A DNA stretch of 64,000 bases, taken from Novilysobacter selenitireducens. GTDB lineage: Bacteria; Pseudomonadota; Gammaproteobacteria; Xanthomonadales; Xanthomonadaceae. Where the stretch lies: assembly GCF_020026895.1 (NCBI RefSeq), contig NZ_JAINZW010000001.1, positions 248,001-312,000 on the forward strand, written 5' to 3'. The translations under genes and the position numbers were made by a program. How positions within the stretch are numbered: the first letter of the stretch is position 1; each line of letters opens with the position of its first letter. The notes beneath the pieces are model-generated. The model was not told the DNA's origin. It saw nothing but the letters and a program-made list of their open reading frames with translations, and did not search any database. This document shows positions 44,402-53,385 of the stretch, one piece after another.

Positions 44402-46021
44402 TCACCCCAGCGTCGCGTAGTACACGCCGCGCGGCGGCAGGTGCAGGTGGCCGGCCTGGACGTGCCCGGCGAGCAGGCCGTGGTCGTCCAGCGGCGCCGG
44501 CGACAGGCCGCCGGGCAACGCGCATGTGGCGGCGTCGGCCGACAGGTTGAACGCGACCAGCAGCGACTGCTCGCCATGCGTGCGCGTGAACGCCAGAACC
44601 GGCTCGGGCGTTTCGAGGAACGCGATGTCGCCGTGCACCAGCGCCAGGTGTTGCTTGCGCCAGCGCAGGAAGCGGCGCGTGGCGTTGAGCACCGAGTTGT
44701 CGTCGGCCTCCTGCGCCTGCACGCTGCGGGCGCGGTGGTCGGCCGGGATCGGCAGCCACGGCGGCGCGGCGCTGAAGCCGGCCTGGCCGTCGCCGGTCCA
44801 CGGCATCGGTGTGCGGCAGCCGTCGCGCCCCTTGAACTTGGGCCAGAAGGAAATGCCGTACGGGTCCTGAAGCGACTCGAACGGGACCTCGGCCTCGCCC
44901 AGCCCCAGCTCCTCGCCCTGGTACAGGCACACCGAACCGCGCAGCGAGCACACCAGCGCCACCAGCTGCCGTGCCAGGTCGTCGGACGGATCCGCGCCGC
45001 CCCAGCGCGTCACCGCGCGCTGCACGTCGTGGTTGGAGATTGCCCAGCACGGCCAGCCGTGCGGCATCTTCGCTTCCAGGTTCTCGACCGTGCCGCGGAT
45101 GTAGGCGACGGTGAAATCGTCGGTCAGCAGCTCGAAGCTGTAGCCCATGTGCAGGCGCGTGTCGCCCACGTACTCGGCCATGGTCGCCAGCGAATCCTCC
45201 GAGGAGAACTCACCCAGCGCCGCCGAGCCGGGATGGCGGTCCATCAGTGCGCGCAGCTGCTCCATGAACACCAGCGTTTCCGGGCGCGTGTTGTTGTAGT
45301 GGTGGTACTGGTAGGCGTAGGGGTTGTCGGCACTGAAGCCGCGGCCCACGCGCAGGTGCGCCGGCTTGGGCGGGTTGTCGCGCAGCTGCGCGTCGTGGAA
45401 GCAGAAGTTGATCGCGTCCAGGCGCAGCCCGTCCACGCCGCGCGCCAGCCAGAAGTCGACGTTGTCCAGCGTGGCCTGCTGCACGTCCGGGCAGTGGAAG
45501 TTGAGGTCCGGCTGCGCGGCCAGGAAGTTGTGCAGGTAGTACTGCTCGCGCCGCGGCTCCCACTTCCACGCGACGCCCCCGAAGATCGACAGCCAGTTGT
45601 TGGGCGGGGTGCCGTCGGGCTGCGGATCGGCCCACACGTACCAGTCGGCCTTGGGGTTGTCGCGGCTCTCGCGGCTTTCCAGGAACCACGCATGCTCGCT
45701 GGAGGTGTGGCTCAGCACCTGGTCGATCATCACCCGGATGCCCAGGCCGTGCGCCTTGTCCAGCAGCCGGTCGAAATCCTCCAGGCTGCCGAACAGCGGA
45801 TCCACCGCGCGGTAGTCGGCGATGTCGTAGCCGAAGTCCGCCATCGGCGACTTGAAGAACGGCGAGATCCAGATCGCATCCACGCCGAGGCTGGCGACGT
45901 AGTCGAGTTTCTCGACGATGCCGGGCAGGTCGCCCACGCCGTCGCCGTCGGTGTCCAGGAAGCTGCGCGGGTAGATCTGGTAGATCACCGCGCCGTGCCA
46001 CCACTGTGTCGTCATCGCCAT
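44402..46021 (-). CDS. Cytoplasmic alpha-glucosidase, GH13 subfamily 23 type
   Basis: The 539-residue protein has no signal peptide and the length of the xanthomonad alpha-glucosidase XgtA group (GH13_23). The nucleophile is Asp 202 in GLRLDAINF, the acid/base is Glu 271 in ALGEFSSE, and the third acid is Asp 332 in ISNHDVQR. The loop QPDLNFHCPDV is also characteristic. It would cleave alpha-1,4 links of maltose and short maltodextrins in the cytoplasm, yielding glucose for Glk; relatives can transfer glucosyl groups to other hydroxyl compounds. Two ATGs (46021 and 46015) are possible and neither has a clear ribosome binding site. It is divergent from the MFS gene across a palindrome-rich region. 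Confidence 0.93.
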   Translation of the reverse strand: MAMTTQWWHGAVIYQIYPRSFLDTDGDGVGDLPGIVEKLDYVASLGVDAIWISPFFKSPMADFGYDIADYRAVDPLFGSLEDFDRLLDKAHGLGIRVMIDQVLSHTSSEHAWFLESRESRDNPKADWYVWADPQPDGTPPNNWLSIFGGVAWKWEPRREQYYLHNFLAAQPDLNFHCPDVQQATLDNVDFWLARGVDGLRLDAINFCFHDAQLRDNPPKPAHLRVGRGFSADNPYAYQYHHYNNTRPETLVFMEQLRALMDRHPGSAALGEFSSEDSLATMAEYVGDTRLHMGYSFELLTDDFTVAYIRGTVENLEAKMPHGWPCWAISNHDVQRAVTRWGGADPSDDLARQLVALVCSLRGSVCLYQGEELGLGEAEVPFESLQDPYGISFWPKFKGRDGCRTPMPWTGDGQAGFSAAPPWLPIPADHRARSVQAQEADDNSVLNATRRFLRWRKQHLALVHGDIAFLETPEPVLAFTRTHGEQSLLVAFNLSADAATCALPGGLSPAPLDDHGLLAGHVQAGHLHLPPRGVYYATLG

Positions 46022-46060
46022 TACAGGGCCGGGGTTCGATCGAACGCGGACTATTCCACG

Positions 46061-46076
46061 GTGTGCAGGTGCACAC
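46061..46076. promoter_or_regulatory. Perfect inverted repeat GTGTGCA-GG-TGCACAC
   Basis: Seven paired bases on each side of a two-base centre lie 40 bases from the alpha-glucosidase start and 26 bases from the LacI-type site at 46102. Position and symmetry fit an operator for a second regulator, which is not identified. Confidence 0.4.
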
Positions 46077-46101
46077 GCGTGCGTGCGGTCATGCAACGCG
46101 G

Positions 46102-46115
46102 TGAATACGTTTGCA
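46102..46115. promoter_or_regulatory. LacI-type operator, TGAATACGTTTGCA
   Basis: The left half TGAATAC equals that of the sites at 23930 and 42742, and the right half GTTTGCA equals the complement of the zwf site's left half. It lies between the divergent alpha-glucosidase and MFS genes and could control both. Confidence 0.65.
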
Positions 46116-46239
46116 TCCGGGCATGGTGCAGTGCGATGGCTGACTAGGATGGCCGCCATGCCCGGCCACGCGGGGCAGGGCGCGCCGCATCCGCGCGCCA
46201 CGCCAAGCGTTGCCGCCCGATCAAGCAAAGGACCACCGC

Positions 46240-47736
46240 ATGACCCGCAAACCGCAGTTGTCGTTTTGGCAGATCTGGAACATGTGCTTCGGCTTCCTCG
46301 GCATCCAGTTCGGCTTCGCGCTGCAGAACGCCAACGTCAGCCGGATCTTCCAGACGCTGGGTGCGGACATGGAACAGATCCCGCTGCTGTGGATCGCCGC
46401 GCCGCTGACCGGGCTGATCGTGCAGCCGATCGTGGGCTACATGTCCGACCGAACCTGGACCGGGCTGGGGCGGCGGCGGCCGTATTTCCTGGTCGGCGCG
46501 GTGCTGGCCACCCTGGCATTGCTGGTGATGCCCAACTCGCCAGCGCTGTGGATCGCGGCCGGCACGCTGTGGATCCTGGACGCGTCGATCAACATCGCGA
46601 TGGAGCCGTTCCGCGCCTTCGTCGGCGACCAGCTGCCGGTGCGCCAGCGGCCCAGCGGGTATGCGATGCAAAGCTTCTTCATCGGCGTGGGTTCGGTGAT
46701 CGCCTCGATGCTGCCCTTCATCCTGGAGCGCATGGGCGTGGCCAACACCGCTGCGCCCGGTGAGGTGCCCGATACGGTGCGCTATGCGTTCTATTTCGGC
46801 GGCGCGGTGCTGGTGACGGCGGTGGGCTGGACCGTGCTGCGCACCCGCGAATACACGCCCGAGCAGCTGCACGCCTGGGACGAGGCGCCGCCGCTGGTGC
46901 ACCGTCCGCTGGACCCGGCGCGCGCGCGTCGCAGCGGGTCGGCATGGCTGGTGGCCGGCGCCGCCGGTGCGGCGTTGATCGCGGGGTTCGGGCTGGACCG
47001 GCAGCTGTACATCCTTGCCGGACTCATCGGCGCGTACGGCCTCGCGCTGCTGCTGCGCACCGCGTTCGCCGGCGGCAACGCGTTCACCGCCATCCTCGAC
47101 GACCTGCAGGACATGCCGCAGGCGATGCGGCAACTGGCGGTGGTGCAGTTCTTCAGCTGGTTCGCGCTGTTCGCGATGTGGATTTACACCACCGGCGCGG
47201 TTACCGAGGTGCACTACGGCAGCACCGATACGTCGTCGGCCGCCTACAACGCCGGCGCCAACTGGGTGGGCGTGCTGTTCGCCGCCTACAACGGCTTCGC
47301 CGCGCTGGCGGCGATCGTCATCCCGTGGATGGTGCGGTTGTGGGGCCTGCGCGTCAGCCATCTCATCAACGTGACGCTGGGCGGGCTGGGGCTGCTGTCG
47401 TTCCTGTGGATTAGCGACCCGATGTGGCTGCTGCTGTCGATGGTCGGCGTCGGCTTTGCGTGGGCGTCGATCCTGTCGCTGCCCTACGCGCTGCTGTCGG
47501 ACAGCCTGCCGGCACGGAAGATGGGCGTGTACATGGGCATCTTCAATTTCTTCATCGTGATCCCGCAGCTGGTCGCCGCCAGCCTGCTGGGCTTCCTGCT
47601 CAAGACCTTCCTGGGCGGCGCGCCGATCAACGCGCTGGCGATCGGCGGCATCAGCCTGATCGTCGCCGGCCTGTGCGTGCTGCGGGTGCGGGACCCGGCC
47701 GCGGCGACCGTCGCGGTGCCGGTGGCGGGTCGGTAG
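46240..47736 (+). CDS. MFS maltose/maltodextrin transporter (SLC45/MalY-like)
   Basis: The 498-residue carrier has twelve membrane helices. The opening FWQIWNMCFGFLGIQFGFALQ is shared with bacterial sugar carriers of the SLC45/GPH-like MFS group, and GYMSDRTWTGLGRRRPYF is the cytoplasmic motif A between helices 2 and 3. The Caulobacter relative MalY carries maltose across the inner membrane in partnership with the TonB receptor MalA. Here it would bring maltose or short dextrins to the cytoplasmic GH13_23 enzyme encoded next to it. AAAGGA lies nine bases before the ATG. The insertion of about 50 hydrophilic residues after helix 6 is usual. Confidence 0.9.
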   Translation: MTRKPQLSFWQIWNMCFGFLGIQFGFALQNANVSRIFQTLGADMEQIPLLWIAAPLTGLIVQPIVGYMSDRTWTGLGRRRPYFLVGAVLATLALLVMPNSPALWIAAGTLWILDASINIAMEPFRAFVGDQLPVRQRPSGYAMQSFFIGVGSVIASMLPFILERMGVANTAAPGEVPDTVRYAFYFGGAVLVTAVGWTVLRTREYTPEQLHAWDEAPPLVHRPLDPARARRSGSAWLVAGAAGAALIAGFGLDRQLYILAGLIGAYGLALLLRTAFAGGNAFTAILDDLQDMPQAMRQLAVVQFFSWFALFAMWIYTTGAVTEVHYGSTDTSSAAYNAGANWVGVLFAAYNGFAALAAIVIPWMVRLWGLRVSHLINVTLGGLGLLSFLWISDPMWLLLSMVGVGFAWASILSLPYALLSDSLPARKMGVYMGIFNFFIVIPQLVAASLLGFLLKTFLGGAPINALAIGGISLIVAGLCVLRVRDPAAATVAVPVAGR

Positions 47737-47778
47737 GCCGTGCCGATTTGATCGCCGGTGACGTGTACGCGCTTGCAG

Positions 47779-47889
47779 AGCCCCCCTCCCAACCTCCCCC
47801 TGCAGGCAGGGGAGGGGCAACAGCCCCGATCGTGGAGTGCCGCTTCCGCTCCCTCCCCTGCCTGCAGGGGAGGGTTGGGCAGGGGTGCT
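47779..47889. repeat. Repeat C inverted pair
   Basis: Copies of repeat C at 47779-47817 (minus) and 47848-47889 (plus) lie between the MFS and amylase genes. They match the pair at 37788-37907 but have the opposite order of orientations. Confidence 0.88.
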
Positions 47890-47957
47890 TTCCTCCTGGC
47901 GCACTCCCGGCCCGCGATACACAAGGGAACGGACCAGCCGCCACCGCACCGACTTGC

Positions 47958-47972
47958 GCATTGATGCAATGC
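47958..47972. promoter_or_regulatory. Inverted repeat GCATTG-ATG-CAATGC before the amylase gene
   Basis: A perfect six-base inverted repeat with a three-base spacer ends 14 bases before the amylase ATG. It resembles an operator but does not match the central CG type of the other sites. Confidence 0.3.
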
Positions 47973-47986
47973 AACCAGGAAGCTTG

Positions 47987-49726
47987 ATGACCACCGACAC
48001 CCATCCGCTGCTCCGCACCGTCCTCGCCGCGGCCCTCGCCTCGACGCTCGCCGCCTGCGTCCACGTGCCCGCGGACGATGCGCCCGACGCGCCGCCAGCC
48101 GCGCGCTACATCGGCACCGACGAACCCTTCGCCGCCAACGCGGTGTACTTCGTGGTCACCGACCGCTTCGTCAACGGCGATGCGTCCAACGACCAGCGCG
48201 ACCAGGGCGGCGCGCTCAACACCTTTGATCGGCCGCTGGCGCATTGCGATGGAGTGGCCGGCAACATCGGCTACCTCGGCGGCGACTTCCGGGGCATCGC
48301 CGACAACCTCGACTACATCCGCGGCATGGGCTTTGGCGCGCTGTGGATCACGCCGGTGGTCGACAACCCGGACGAGGCGTTCACCGGGGGCAGCGAGCCC
48401 GGCTGCGGCACGATCCTCAGCGACCGCGGCAAGACCGGCTACCACGGCTACTGGGGCGTCAACTTCTTCGAGCTGGACGAGCACCTGCCCAGCGACGGCC
48501 TGGATTTCCGCGGGCTGGCCGATGCGGTGCATGCCCACGACATGAAGCTGGTGCTGGACATCGTCGGCAACCACGGTTCGCCGGCGTACTCGATGCCGGC
48601 CGACCAGCCGCTGTTCGGCGAGGTCTACGAGCGCGACGGCACGTTGATCGCCGATCACCAGAACCTGCCGCCGACGCAGCTGGATCCGGGCGGCAACCCG
48701 CTGCACGCTTTCTTCAACGACACCGGCCCGGTGGACGGCGCGACCGGTTCGATCTTCGACGGCAACCTCGCACAATTGGGCGACTTCGACGCCGCCAACC
48801 CGGCGGTGCTCGACTACCTGTCGCGCGCCTACCTGCACTGGATTGACCAGGGCGCGGACGCGTTCCGCATCGACACCATCGCGTGGATGCCGCACACGTT
48901 CTGGGATGGGTTCACCCGTCGCGTGCGGGCCGAGCACCCGGGCTTCTTCATGTTCGGCGAGGCGTTCGACTACGACGCCGCGAAGATCGCCACGCACACC
49001 CTGCCGGGCCACGGCGAGGTCAGCGTGCTCGACTTCCCGATGAAGCAGGCCATGGACGAGGTGTTCGGGCGCAAGCGGCTGGGCTTCGAACGACTGGCAC
49101 CGGCGCTCCACCTGGTCGATGGGCCGTACGCCAACCCGTACGAGCTGGCGACGTTCTACGACAACCACGACATGGCGCGGATGGACGCGACCGACGAGGG
49201 CTTCATCGACGCCCATAACTGGCTGTTCACCGCCCGCGGCATCCCGGTCGTCTACTACGGCTCGGAAACCGGCTTCATGCGTGGCCGCGCCGAGCACGCC
49301 GGCAACCGCAACTACTTCGGCCAGCAACGCGTCGACGCGGCGGCCGACCATCCGATCCACCACGCGCTGACGCGCATCGCCAACGTGCGGCGCACCACGC
49401 CGGCGCTGCAGCGCGGCGTGCAGCTTAACGTCGAACTCGCCGGCGACCGCGCCGCCTTCTACCGCGTGCTGCAGGACGGCGACACCGCGCAGGTCGCGCT
49501 GGTGCTGCTCAACAAGGGCGACGCGCCGGCAACGTTCGCCATCGACACGATGCTGCAGACAGGCATGTGGCGTGCGGCGCTGTCGGGTGACACGCGCCAG
49601 GTTGCGGCCGGCGGCACGCTGTCGGCGACGGTGCCGGCACATGGCGCCGAGGTGTGGGTGCTGGATGGGCCGGTGACGCAGCCTGCGATGGTGGCGGCTC
49701 TGCAGGCGGTGACGCGCAGGGAGTGA
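47987..49726 (+). CDS. GH13 alpha-amylase, lipoprotein
   Basis: The 579-residue protein has a lipoprotein signal (LAAC, Cys 24), placing it on the periplasmic side of a membrane or on the surface. The GH13 catalytic residues are Asp 296 in AFRIDTIAW, Glu 325 in MFGEAFDY and Asp 395 in YDNHDMAR. The loop ending GKTGYHGYWGVNFF resembles cyclomaltodextrinase- and neopullulanase-like periplasmic amylases. A beta-domain (about 480-570) closes the protein. ATG 47987 has AGGA seven bases upstream and begins the signal peptide; an ATG at 47969 is less well placed. It probably shortens large dextrins before uptake. Confidence 0.92.
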   Translation: MTTDTHPLLRTVLAAALASTLAACVHVPADDAPDAPPAARYIGTDEPFAANAVYFVVTDRFVNGDASNDQRDQGGALNTFDRPLAHCDGVAGNIGYLGGDFRGIADNLDYIRGMGFGALWITPVVDNPDEAFTGGSEPGCGTILSDRGKTGYHGYWGVNFFELDEHLPSDGLDFRGLADAVHAHDMKLVLDIVGNHGSPAYSMPADQPLFGEVYERDGTLIADHQNLPPTQLDPGGNPLHAFFNDTGPVDGATGSIFDGNLAQLGDFDAANPAVLDYLSRAYLHWIDQGADAFRIDTIAWMPHTFWDGFTRRVRAEHPGFFMFGEAFDYDAAKIATHTLPGHGEVSVLDFPMKQAMDEVFGRKRLGFERLAPALHLVDGPYANPYELATFYDNHDMARMDATDEGFIDAHNWLFTARGIPVVYYGSETGFMRGRAEHAGNRNYFGQQRVDAAADHPIHHALTRIANVRRTTPALQRGVQLNVELAGDRAAFYRVLQDGDTAQVALVLLNKGDAPATFAIDTMLQTGMWRAALSGDTRQVAAGGTLSATVPAHGAEVWVLDGPVTQPAMVAALQAVTRRE

Positions 49727-49754
49727 GGGCGCCGAACAGAGCCCCGGTTCGTGA

Positions 49755-49935
49755 TCGCGGCTGAAGCCGCTCCTACAGGAGCGAGGTCGCGAGATTTCCA
49801 ACGGTAGGAGCGGCTTCAGCCGCGAGGGCCTTACCCGCGACTTCGCACCTGTAGGAGCGACGTCAGTCGCGACCGACAGTTGGCGCCTCGCGCTGTGCCC
49901 CGAAGGGTGCGGTCGCGACTCACGTCGCTCGTACA
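49755..49935. repeat. Repeat cluster: A1-, A1+, A2+, A2-
   Basis: The gap between the convergent amylase and LacI-family genes contains A1- 49755-49777, A1+ 49803-49825, A2+ 49850-49873 (CGTCAGTCGC variant) and A2- 49912-49935 (CTCGTACA variant). The order equals that of the cluster at 12147-12314. Confidence 0.9.
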
Positions 49936-49957
49936 AAGGTCTTGCAGACCGCGGCCG

Positions 49958-50986
49958 CTACGCCCCGCTCGACTTCCGCACCACCAGCGACGCCGGCAGC
50001 GTCGTGCTTTCGGCCGCCTCCCCGCGCACCAGCCGCACCAGCGACTCCACCAGCAACTCGCCGGCGCGCGTGGTGTCCTGGTAGACGGTGGTGAGCGCGG
50101 GCTGGGCGAAGCGCGCCATCGGGATGTCGTCGAAGCCGGCGACCGCGACGTCCTCCGGCACGCGCAGGCCGTGGTCGGTCAGTGCGCGCATGGCGCCGAT
50201 CGCGATCAGGTCGCTGGCCGCGAACACCGCGTCGAATGGAACCTTGCGCGCCAGCAGCGTGCGCGCGGCCTCGAAGCCGGCTTCTTCCGAACTCTCCGCG
50301 TCCACCTGCAGCGCCGGGTGCATGCCGCCGCCGACGGCCTGCAGCGCGGCATCGCAGCCGCGGTAACGGTCGTAGAACTCGGGGTAGTGGCTGGACGCAT
50401 CGCCCAGGAACGCGATGCGGCGATGGCCGAGGCCGGCCAGGTGCTCGCCGACCAGCCGCCCGCCGTGCAGGTTGTCGCAGCCGATCGACACGCCCGGCTG
50501 GTCGTCCAGCACCGCGCCCCAGCGCACGAAGCGCGTGCCCTGTTCGACCAGCGTCTCCAGCTTGCCGCGGTAGGCCAGGTAGTCGCCGTAGCCCAGCAGG
50601 ATCAGGCCATCGGCCTTCATGCTGTCCTCGTAGTCGGCGTGCCAGTCGTCCGACAGCTGCTGGAAGGACACCAGCAGGTCGTGGCCGTGGCGCGCGCAGG
50701 CACGGGTGATCGAGCCGAGCATCGACAGGAAGAACGGGTTGATGTGCGAGTCGTCCGGGGTCGGGTCCTCGAACAGCAGCAGCGCCAGCGTGCCGGCGCG
50801 CTGGGTACGCAGGCTGGAGGCGTGGCGGTCGACCTTGTAGTTGAGCTCGCGTACCGCCGCCTCGACCCGCTCACGGGTCTGGGCGTTGACCAGGGGGCTG
50901 CCGCGCAGCACCCGCGACACCGTGGCCTGCGACACCCCGGCCAAGTGGGCGATGTCGATCGAGGTCGCCTTGGACTTCTTGCGCAT
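49958..50986 (-). CDS. LacI-family transcriptional regulator (MalR-like)
   Basis: The 342-residue protein has an N-terminal LacI helix-turn-helix (SIDIAHLAGVSQATVSRVLRG, residues 9-29) and a periplasmic-binding-protein-like ligand domain. ATG 50986 was chosen because it begins exactly the family's domain; a longer frame exists. It lies at the end of the starch locus and is the only LacI-type regulator in the window, so it is the best candidate to bind the TGAATAC-type operators. Its inducer is expected to be maltose or another oligosaccharide. No copy of that operator is seen ahead of its own gene, so autoregulation is not supported. Confidence 0.88.
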   Translation of the reverse strand: MRKKSKATSIDIAHLAGVSQATVSRVLRGSPLVNAQTRERVEAAVRELNYKVDRHASSLRTQRAGTLALLLFEDPTPDDSHINPFFLSMLGSITRACARHGHDLLVSFQQLSDDWHADYEDSMKADGLILLGYGDYLAYRGKLETLVEQGTRFVRWGAVLDDQPGVSIGCDNLHGGRLVGEHLAGLGHRRIAFLGDASSHYPEFYDRYRGCDAALQAVGGGMHPALQVDAESSEEAGFEAARTLLARKVPFDAVFAASDLIAIGAMRALTDHGLRVPEDVAVAGFDDIPMARFAQPALTTVYQDTTRAGELLVESLVRLVRGEAAESTTLPASLVVRKSSGA

Positions 50987-51157
50987 GCGCGGTGGGCGTC
51001 TGGACGGCGGCCCGGGCTGGGCCGGCGGTGAGTGTAGACGGTCGCCGCTGCACCACATCGGTGCATCGGCTTCTCTACACGCTCCGTGATGGTGCGATCC
51101 TTCCGTCGCTCAGGATTCGCTGTCCTTAAAATCAATGACTTATGGCGGATCTTCCGC

Positions 51158-51172
51158 TGGCACGGTGCTTGC
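51158..51172 (+). promoter_or_regulatory. Sigma-54 promoter of glnA
   Basis: TGGCACGGTGCTTGC matches the -24/-12 consensus TGGCACG-N4-TTGC exactly. Transcription would begin about 11 bases later, giving a leader of roughly 30 bases before the glnA ATG at 51212. NtrC, encoded at 57671-59083, is the expected activator. Confidence 0.85.
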
Positions 51173-51211
51173 GTTGCTTACAGGCATCCCATCACCCGCG
51201 GAGTTGCCTGC

Positions 51212-52621
51212 ATGTCCATCGAGAACATCGAGAAGCTGATCAAGGACCACAAGGTCGAGTTCGTCGACCTGCGTTTCGCCGACATGCGCGGCGTCCAGCA
51301 CCACGTCACCTACCCGGTGTCGATCGTGGACGACGCGCTGCTGGAGGACGGCAAGATGTTCGATGGCAGCTCCATCCAGGGCTGGAAGGGCATCAACGAG
51401 TCGGACATGGTGCTGCTGCCGGACGCCTCGACCGCGTTCCTGGACCCGTTCACCGCCGACCCGACGCTGGTGCTGACCTGCGACATCCTCGACCCGTCGA
51501 CGATGCAGGCCTACTCGCGCGATCCGCGCGGCGTCGCCAAGCGCGCCGAGGCGTACCTGAAGTCGAGCGGCGTCGCCGAGCAGGCGTTCTTCGGGCCGGA
51601 GCCGGAGTTCTTCATCTTCGACTCGGTGCGCTACGCCAACGACATGGGCCACACCTTCTTCCACGTCGATTCCGAAGAGGCGGCGTGGAACTCCGGCCGC
51701 GAGTACGAGGGCGGCAACACCGGCTACCGCCCGGGCGTGAAGGGCGGCTACTTCCCCGTTGCCCCGCTGGACTCGCTGCACGACATCCGCGCCGAGATGT
51801 GCAAGACGCTGGAGGCCGTGGGCATCGAGGTCGAGGTGCACCACCACGAGGTCGCCAACGCCGGCCAGTGCGAGATCGGCACCAAGTTCAACTCGCTGGT
51901 GCGCAAGGCGGACGAGCTGCTGATGATGAAGTACATCGTCAAGAACGTGGCCCACCGCAACGGCAAGACCGCCACCTTCATGCCCAAGCCGATCGTGGGC
52001 GACAACGGCAGCGGCATGCACGTGCACCAGAGCCTGGCCAAGGGCGGTACCAACCTGTTTTCCGGCGACGGCTATGGCGGCCTGAGCCAGATGGCGCTGT
52101 GGTACATCGGCGGCGTGTTCAAGCACGCGCGCGCGCTGAACGCCTTCACCAACTCCACCACCAACAGCTACAAGCGCTTGGTGCCGGGTTTCGAGGCGCC
52201 GGTGATGCTGGCGTACTCGGCCAGCAACCGCTCGGCCAGCTGCCGCATCCCGTACGTGTCCAACCCGAAGGCGCGCCGCATCGAGTTCCGCTTCCCGGAC
52301 CCGATGCAGTCGGGCTACCTGACGTTTGCGGCGCTGATGATGGCCGGCCTGGACGGCATCAAGAACCAGATCGACCCCGGCGCGCCGAGCGACAAGGACC
52401 TCTACGACCTGCCGCCGGAAGAGGAGAAGAACATCCCGACCGTGTGCCACTCGCTGGACCAGGCGCTGGAAGCGCTCGACAAGGACCGCGAGTTCCTCAA
52501 GGCCGGCGGCGTGTTCACCGACGACATGATCGACGCCTACATCGCGCTGAAGATGAAGGAAGTCACCGCGTTCCGCGCCGCGACCCACCCGCTGGAGTAC
52601 CAGATGTACTACGCGGTCTGA
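51212..52621 (+). CDS. glnA: Glutamine synthetase, type I
   Basis: The 469-residue enzyme makes glutamine from glutamate, ammonia and ATP, the main entry of ammonium into metabolism. It shows the type I features [17 protein letters not shown] near residue 50, the metal-binding [18 protein letters not shown], and the adenylylation site Tyr 398 in DLYDLPPEE, which in enterics is modified by GlnE under low nitrogen demand. Length is exactly that of the proteobacterial enzyme. The ATG has GGAG ten bases upstream. A sigma-54 promoter precedes it and a terminator follows; the ntrBC pair lies 4 kb downstream, separated by unrelated genes. Confidence 0.98.
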   Translation: MSIENIEKLIKDHKVEFVDLRFADMRGVQHHVTYPVSIVDDALLEDGKMFDGSSIQGWKGINESDMVLLPDASTAFLDPFTADPTLVLTCDILDPSTMQAYSRDPRGVAKRAEAYLKSSGVAEQAFFGPEPEFFIFDSVRYANDMGHTFFHVDSEEAAWNSGREYEGGNTGYRPGVKGGYFPVAPLDSLHDIRAEMCKTLEAVGIEVEVHHHEVANAGQCEIGTKFNSLVRKADELLMMKYIVKNVAHRNGKTATFMPKPIVGDNGSGMHVHQSLAKGGTNLFSGDGYGGLSQMALWYIGGVFKHARALNAFTNSTTNSYKRLVPGFEAPVMLAYSASNRSASCRIPYVSNPKARRIEFRFPDPMQSGYLTFAALMMAGLDGIKNQIDPGAPSDKDLYDLPPEEEKNIPTVCHSLDQALEALDKDREFLKAGGVFTDDMIDAYIALKMKEVTAFRAATHPLEYQMYYAV

Positions 52622-52650
52622 CGCGACCGGTTTTTCCCAGGCGGTAGACG

Positions 52651-52682
52651 CAGGTCCGGAGAAATCCGGGCCTGTTTTTTTT
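52651..52682 (+). terminator. Rho-independent terminator after glnA
   Basis: CAGGTCCGGA (52651-52660) pairs with TCCGGGCCTG (52665-52674) through ten pairs with one G-T, closing a GAAA tetraloop, and runs into eight T. Confidence 0.95.
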
Positions 52683-52806
52683 GCCCGGGCGCGCCGGTGA
52701 TGCAGGCCGCCGGCTTCGCCCGGGACGACAGCCGGGGTGACGCAGGGATGCGCGGAACGCAACCGCCCGCTTAAACCTTCCCGGCCGCCCCGGCATCGGA
52801 CTCGAT

Positions 52807-53385
52807 ATGCTGACCGCCGTGGCCGATTACGCACCCGACACCGCACCGGCCGACGCCGAGGACCGGGCGCTGGTGGGCGCGGCCGCCCGCGGCGAGGTCC
52901 CCGCATTCGAGACCCTGTACCGGCGCCACGCCGGCCGGGTCCATGGCGTCATCGGGCGCCTGGTGGGCGGCCACGGCGCGCGCGCCGAGGACCTGACCCA
53001 GGAGGCGTTCGTCCGCGCCTGGCAGGCGTTGCCGGCGTTCCGGTTCGAATCCGCGTTCTCGACCTGGCTGCACCGGCTGGCGGTCAACACCGCGCTGATG
53101 GAACTGCGCCGCCAGCGCAGCCGGCCCGGCGAGGACGACGATGCCGCCTTCGACGCGCTGGGCACGCCCGACTCGGCCGGCCACGGCACCGCGCTGGCGA
53201 TGGACCTGGAGCGCGCGGTGGCGACCTTGCCGCCACGCGCCCGCGCCGTGCTGGTGCTGTTCGACGTGGAAGGCTGGACGCATGAGGAGATCGCCGCCGA
53301 GCTGGACATGGCGGTGGGCAGTTCCAAGGCTCAATTGCACCGCGCGCGGCGCCTGCTGCGCGACCGGCTGGGAGAACCCGCATGA
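52807..53385 (+). CDS. ECF-type RNA polymerase sigma factor
   Basis: The 192-residue protein has the two-domain ECF layout: sigma-2 (about 25-95; ETLYRRHAGRVHGV and DLTQEAFVRAWQALPAF, the -10 recognition helix) and sigma-4 (about 130-185; LPPRARAVLVLFDVEGWTHEE and the HTH AELDMAVGSSKAQLHRAR). The stop overlaps the next start (ATGA), which encodes a membrane protein with the look of an anti-sigma factor. A third gene, of DUF4097 type, follows. This three-gene arrangement suggests an envelope-stress response. GTG 52819 is a possible later start. Genes under its control cannot be named. Confidence 0.92.
   Translation: MLTAVADYAPDTAPADAEDRALVGAAARGEVPAFETLYRRHAGRVHGVIGRLVGGHGARAEDLTQEAFVRAWQALPAFRFESAFSTWLHRLAVNTALMELRRQRSRPGEDDDAAFDALGTPDSAGHGTALAMDLERAVATLPPRARAVLVLFDVEGWTHEEIAAELDMAVGSSKAQLHRARRLLRDRLGEPA

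Noticed and set aside
42732-45050. A 772-codon minus-strand frame across the halogenase and the end of the alpha-glucosidase gene
   Set aside because: It overlaps two well-supported genes and has no recognisable domain.
51045-51070. Inverted repeat TGCACC-N5-GGTGCA near the LacI-family and glnA starts as an autoregulatory operator
   Set aside because: It does not resemble the other operators (no TGAATAC or central CG), and it could belong to either of two divergent genes; too weak to list as a feature.
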